Source of the DNA: an uncultured Allomuricauda sp.
GTDB lineage: Bacteria > Bacteroidota > Bacteroidia > Flavobacteriales > Flavobacteriaceae
Length of the DNA stretch: 64,000 bases
Direction of reading: 5' to 3'
Assembly (NCBI RefSeq): GCF_937884665.1
Contig: NZ_CAKZYF010000210.1
Location: 1-64,000, forward strand
Under the pieces are notes generated by a model. It made no database searches. It had not been told where the DNA came from and worked only from the letters and a program-made list of their open reading frames with translations. The position numbers were made by a program, and so were the translations under genes. Positions 60,679-64,000 of the stretch are shown here, piece by piece (the stretch's first letter is position 1; each line of letters starts with the position of its first letter).

Positions 60679-61602
60679 ATGAACTACACCTTGAATCAAC
60701 TTCGTATTTTTCTGAAAATCGTTGAAAAACAGAGTATTACAAAGGCTTCCGAAGAGCTGCACCTGACACAACCTGCGGTATCTATCCAACTTAAAAATTT
60801 TCAAAACCAGTTTCCAATTCCTTTGACGGAAGTGGTGGGGAGACAGCTTTTTGTAACAGATTTTGGTATAGAGATCGCATCAGCGGCCAAGCGAATTTTA
60901 AAAGAAGTGGATAGTATTAACTATAAACTTTTGAGCTACCAAGGGGAATTGGCCGGACGACTTAAAATCTCGGTTGTCTCGACCGGGAAATATGTTATGC
61001 CCTATTTTTTATCGGACTTTGTAAGGGATAATCCCGGAGTAGATTTAGTTATGGATGTTACCAATAAATCCCGTGTAGTTGAGACTTTGGAGGAAAATCA
61101 GGTTGATTTTGCCTTGGTGAGTGTTTTGCCACAGCATTTAAATCTTAACAAGGTAGGTCTCATGAAAAATGTGCTGCACCTTGTGGGAAATCCGAAATAC
61201 TTTGAAAAAGTGAATTTGCGAAAAAGCGCATTCTCGAAAGATACTCCTTTGATTTTTAGAGAGAAAGGTTCGGCGACAAGGGCAGCGATGGAGGGATATC
61301 TGACAAAGCGCAGTATAACCGTTGGAAAAAAAATTGAGCTTACTTCCAATGAAGCTGTCAAACAGGCGGTCATTGCGGGTCTTGGATGTTCTATCATGCC
61401 TTTGATTGGGGTGCATCGGGAGTTGAAAAACGGCGAGTTGAAAATAATCCCTTCGAAAAGCCTGCCAATAATCACTACATGGAATTTGGTATGGTTGAAG
61501 AACAAAAAACTATCCCCCGTGGCGTCCTCCCTGCTGGAATATCTGGGAACCAAAAAAGAGGAAGTGATGCATACCCACTTTAAATGGTTGGACAAGTATT
61601 AA
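60679..61602 (+). CDS. LysR-family transcriptional regulator (CbbR-like)
   Basis: This 307-residue protein has an N-terminal winged HTH (LNQLRIFLKIVEKQSITKAS, LHLTQPAVSIQLKNF) and a LysR co-inducer domain (from about residue 90). It is divergent from the bicarbonate permease unit, and CbbR/CmpR-like relatives control carbon uptake, so it probably regulates that unit. The effector is unknown. Its stop is six bases from the convergent unknown gene at 61608. Confidence 0.9.
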   Translation: MNYTLNQLRIFLKIVEKQSITKASEELHLTQPAVSIQLKNFQNQFPIPLTEVVGRQLFVTDFGIEIASAAKRILKEVDSINYKLLSYQGELAGRLKISVVSTGKYVMPYFLSDFVRDNPGVDLVMDVTNKSRVVETLEENQVDFALVSVLPQHLNLNKVGLMKNVLHLVGNPKYFEKVNLRKSAFSKDTPLIFREKGSATRAAMEGYLTKRSITVGKKIELTSNEAVKQAVIAGLGCSIMPLIGVHRELKNGELKIIPSKSLPIITTWNLVWLKNKKLSPVASSLLEYLGTKKEEVMHTHFKWLDKY

Positions 61603-61607
61603 AACCG

Positions 61608-61940
61608 CTACGTCCTTTTTTTTGGCGCTACTATGATGGTGCTGAATATGTCCAATACCTGTCCCTTATTGCGCGCATCTACCACTAAATCGGTTACTTG
61701 TTTTTTGGCCAATTTTAGTTCTTCTATGCGTTTTCTGGACTTTTCAAGGTCTTTGTCTTCTTCCTGAAGATTGAGTAATTGTACCGTGTGGAACTTAATT
61801 TTATAGTTAAGTAGGGATAACAGTTCCTCAGCTGATTCTGACGGTTCAAAAATTCCTTCCTCTAAACGGTCCTCGAACGCATTGTCAAAATCATGAGGAC
61901 TATTTTTGGGTTTGAGCCACTGAAATATTTTGTTTGTCAT
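61608..61940 (-). CDS. 110-residue helical protein of unknown function
   Basis: From ATG 61940 (MTNKIFQWLKPK) this 110-residue cytoplasmic protein is acidic in its first half and then mainly a coiled-coil (LLNLQEEDKDLEKSRKRIEELKL), ending in PKKRT. I do not recognise a family. The frame is open for 32 codons upstream, but those overlap the secreted-protein gene and are less likely. It overlaps that gene by 41 bases. Confidence 0.55.
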   Translation of the reverse strand: MTNKIFQWLKPKNSPHDFDNAFEDRLEEGIFEPSESAEELLSLLNYKIKFHTVQLLNLQEEDKDLEKSRKRIEELKLAKKQVTDLVVDARNKGQVLDIFSTIIVAPKKRT

Positions 61941-62295
61941 TGGTTTGTTCGTTAGATAAGATAGCCTTGAGCGTAGGGGTGTATCCATAAAAATTTCGAC
62001 CGTCCTCTCTTCTAAGAACAACTTGGGTTCTCCCATCCATTAGAACTTCCATTTGGTCCACAATGACCATATTTCCGTTAAAGTTCATCCTTAAACCAAA
62101 ACCAGACCGTGTATCCATGGCGTTCTCCAGAACTATCAATTGGGAGTAGGGTATTTCTATGCGAAGTCCGCTTTCCGTATTGCCTCTACTTTCTGTAAAA
62201 TGCTCAAAACTGATATGCTTTAAACGTTGTTGGGCATCTATCCCAGCACAGAAAAAAAGCAAACATAAATTTAAAAGAAGTAGTCTTTTTTTCAT
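61900..62295 (-). CDS. Secreted 131-residue protein of unknown function
   Basis: From ATG 62295 (MKKRLLLLNLCLLFFCAG) it has a signal peptide (to about residue 21) and a mature beta-rich domain with RIEIPYSQLIVLENAM and MEVLMDGRTQVVLRREDGRNFYG. No family recognised. It is divergent from the TetR regulator. The two genes 62295-61608 form a minus-strand unit. Confidence 0.6.
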   Translation of the reverse strand: MKKRLLLLNLCLLFFCAGIDAQQRLKHISFEHFTESRGNTESGLRIEIPYSQLIVLENAMDTRSGFGLRMNFNGNMVIVDQMEVLMDGRTQVVLRREDGRNFYGYTPTLKAILSNEQTNDKQNISVAQTQK

Positions 62296-62356
62296 AAGCA
62301 CTTGTTTATCGTATAAAATGAATCCCATAAAGATAGTTTTATTTATAATTAAAAAA

Positions 62357-62407
62357 GTATTACTACTGTTAATAAGTAGTTAAACTATTATATAATGATA
62401 GTAATAC
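62357..62407. promoter_or_regulatory. Nested ACTA/TAGT inverted repeats before the TetR gene
   Basis: GTATTACT (62357-62364) and AGTAATAC (62400-62407) are perfect outer arms; ACTACT-N7-AGTAGT (62362-62380) lies inside the left arm. The array is just upstream of the -7 box of the TetR gene, where a TetR operator would be expected. Confidence 0.5.
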
Positions 62408-62410
62408 TTT

Positions 62411-62418
62411 TATATTTG
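62411..62418 (+). promoter_or_regulatory. -7 promoter element for the TetR-ABC operon
   Basis: TATATTTG is an exact match, 28 bases before the ATG of the TetR gene. Confidence 0.65.
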
Positions 62419-62446
62419 TCCTCCAAATTAAAGAATCGTTCGTGCA

Positions 62447-63133
62447 ATGGAGAGATTACTGCAGTCAATTAAAATAGGAATCAATGATAAAATTTACGTG
62501 AAGGACCCTGAGTCTTCCGACTTGGGCAAACGTATTATTGAACAAAGTATATTGATGATAGACGAAATGGGTTTTGAAAGCTTCACTTTTCGCAAATTGG
62601 GGGAGCGAATAAAATCCAATGAAAGTTCCATCTACCGCTATTTTGAAAACAAGCACAAATTGCTGCTGTACCTTGCATCTTGGTACTGGGGTTGGTTGGA
62701 GTATAAAATGGTCTTTGCGACCAACGGTATTGTCGATAAAAAGGAGAAACTAAAGAGTGCCATTGAAATATTGACCCAAACCGTGGAAGAAGATATCTCC
62801 TTTTCCCATATCAACGAAGTGTTGCTCAACAAAATTGTAATCAATGAATATTCAAAATCATATCTCACCAAAGAGGTTGATAGAGAAAATAAGGATGGTT
62901 ACTTTATCATCTATAAAAGGTTGGTCAACCGCTTACATGAGATGATCGTGGCGTTGGACGGCAGCTATCCTTATCCATCCAGTTTGGCCAGTACCATTTT
63001 GGAAGGCTCATTGCATCAATACTTTTTGCAGGAACATTTCCCGATGCTGACGGACTGCAACGAAACTACCACACCAACCGAATATTTTATGGACCTCGCT
63101 TTTAGAGCTTTAAAACCTAAACATCATGGCTAA
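62447..63133 (+). CDS. TetR-family transcriptional regulator
   Basis: This 228-residue protein has a TetR HTH at about residues 30-75 (IIEQSILMIDEMGFESFTFRKLG, then NESSIYRYFENKHKLLLYL), after an N-terminal extension of about 25 residues. The C-terminal ligand domain is unlike well-known subfamilies. It overlaps the ABC exporter gene by eight bases, so it most likely represses its own operon and the exporter until a substrate binds. Candidate operator repeats lie at 62357-62407. Confidence 0.9.
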   Translation: MERLLQSIKIGINDKIYVKDPESSDLGKRIIEQSILMIDEMGFESFTFRKLGERIKSNESSIYRYFENKHKLLLYLASWYWGWLEYKMVFATNGIVDKKEKLKSAIEILTQTVEEDISFSHINEVLLNKIVINEYSKSYLTKEVDRENKDGYFIIYKRLVNRLHEMIVALDGSYPYPSSLASTILEGSLHQYFLQEHFPMLTDCNETTTPTEYFMDLAFRALKPKHHG

Positions 63134-64000
63134 GAACATCCTTACCGCCTGGCAGCGTCTGATGGGTCTGTTGACCCTGGACAAGAAGGATATTTTGCAG
63201 ATTTTCTACTACGCTATTTTCGCTGGGCTGGTAAACCTTTCCCTACCCCTGGGAATACAGGCGATCATTAACCTGATTCAAGGTGCCCAAGTGAGCACCT
63301 CATGGATTGTTCTGGTTGTGTTGGTGACCGTGGGCGTCGCTTTTGTGGGCATCTTGCAACTGATGCAAATACGAATTATTGAAAATGTCCAACAAAAAAT
63401 ATTCACAAGGTCCTCGTTCGAATTTGCCTACCGATTTCCCAAAATCAAAATGAGCCAGCTACGCAATTACTATCCGCCAGAATTGGCTAACCGTTTTTTT
63501 GATACCTTGACCGTTCAAAAATCCCTGTCCAAAATCCTAATTGATTTTCCTGCGGCTTTACTGCAAATTATATTCGGACTACTGCTACTTTCTTTCTATC
63601 ATCCGTTTTTCATTATTTACGGGATACTTTTGATTTTATTGATTTATGTGGTCTTTAAGTTTACGGCCCAACGCGGTTTAGAGACCAGTTTGGACGAATC
63701 TAAAAACAAGTACAAAGTAGCCCATTGGATACAGGAAGTGGCCCGGAGTCTGGTCAGTTTTAAACTATCGGGCAAAACATCCCATGCACTTAACAAAAAC
63801 GATACGTTGGTGGCCGGTTATTTGGACGCTAGGGAAAGCCATTTCAAAATTTTGATTTTACAGTTTATTCAAATGATCGGCTTTAAAGTACTGGTCACCG
63901 CGGGTCTTCTGCTAATTGGGGGATTGCTGGTACTTAATCAGGAAATGAACATAGGTCAATTTGTGGCGGCGGAGATTATAATCCTATTGGTCATAAGCTC
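63126..64000 (+). CDS. Type-I-like ABC exporter, N-terminal membrane part (runs off window)
   Basis: The frame starts at ATG 63126 (MAKNILTAWQRLMG) and stays open to the right edge, giving about 291 residues. It has the six-helix exporter-type transmembrane domain (YYAIFAGLVNLSLPLGIQAI, QIIFGLLLLSFYHPFFIIYG and so on). No C39 peptidase domain precedes it. The nucleotide-binding domain must lie beyond the window. It is translationally coupled to the TetR gene. Flavobacterial relatives are usually followed by an HlyD-type adaptor; that cannot be checked here. Confidence 0.88.
   Translation, partial: MAKNILTAWQRLMGLLTLDKKDILQIFYYAIFAGLVNLSLPLGIQAIINLIQGAQVSTSWIVLVVLVTVGVAFVGILQLMQIRIIENVQQKIFTRSSFEFAYRFPKIKMSQLRNYYPPELANRFFDTLTVQKSLSKILIDFPAALLQIIFGLLLLSFYHPFFIIYGILLILLIYVVFKFTAQRGLETSLDESKNKYKVAHWIQEVARSLVSFKLSGKTSHALNKNDTLVAGYLDARESHFKILILQFIQMIGFKVLVTAGLLLIGGLLVLNQEMNIGQFVAAEIIILLVIS

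Overview
The window is a gene-dense stretch of chromosome from a member of the Bacteroidota, almost certainly a marine-type Flavobacteriaceae. The evidence is the gliding genes gldD and gldE behind mutY-ssb, several flavobacterial families of unknown function (DUF4199, DUF4301, DUF3127), TonB-dependent receptors with carboxypeptidase-regulatory N-termini, LytS/LytTR signalling, and many start sites with the Bacteroidota -7 promoter element TAnnTTTG and no clear Shine-Dalgarno sequence. I see no rRNA, tRNA, CRISPR array, insertion sequence or prophage.

Layout. 1-6.7 kb: end of glmS, a TonB receptor, the split atpD-atpC pair and a secreted trypsin-like protease. 6.9-14.4 kb: a biotin locus (bioF, a DUF2007 zinc-ribbon gene, bioD, bioA, a ketoacyl synthase, bioB) with an antisense membrane glycosyltransferase inside it. 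14.5-21.5 kb: a cupin-type oxygenase, recX, RNase G, a 29-residue basic protein, HU, mutY, ssb, gldE, gldD. 21.5-30.2 kb: a Met/His-rich outer-membrane protein with small partners, a DMT transporter, a paired active/inactive M16 peptidase operon, DUF4199, rplU-rpmA and a DinB-like protein. 30.3-41.1 kb: a TonB receptor, a LytS/LytTR pair, an SDR reductase, ahcY carrying an in-frame amber codon, a phosphopantetheinyl transferase, and a thiamine-binding protein/PnuC/NadR-like kinase/DUF4301 operon. 41.1-46.1 kb: two single-helix micropeptide ORFs, a PepSY-like secreted protein, an NtrC-type regulator and a hybrid kinase with REC and Hpt-like domains. 46.1-49.5 kb: a TPP riboswitch, a TonB receptor and an NMT1/THI5-fold protein without signal peptide. 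49.6-59 kb: oxidoreductases, a degenerate Rieske-like lipoprotein, greA behind two leader hairpins, a HIT protein, a histidine kinase, the OB-fold-like DUF3127 with an SSB-type tail, a short-chain fatty acid permease, aat and tag. 59.1-64 kb: an SbtA-like bicarbonate permease with two small partner ORFs, a LysR regulator, two unknown genes, and a TetR regulator overlapping a type-I-like ABC exporter that runs off the window.

The genes suggest a cell that makes its own biotin, imports thiamine or its precursors through an outer-membrane receptor and a PnuC-type inner-membrane carrier, moves by gliding, and relies on TonB-driven nutrient uptake. The observations most worth checking are the amber codon at position 373 of ahcY, the cytosolic NMT1-fold protein under TPP control, the ketosynthase in a biotin locus that shows no bioC or bioH here, the shared DDLPF tail of SSB and DUF3127, the micropeptide ORFs beside a probable sigma-54 phosphorelay, and the double-hairpin leader of greA.
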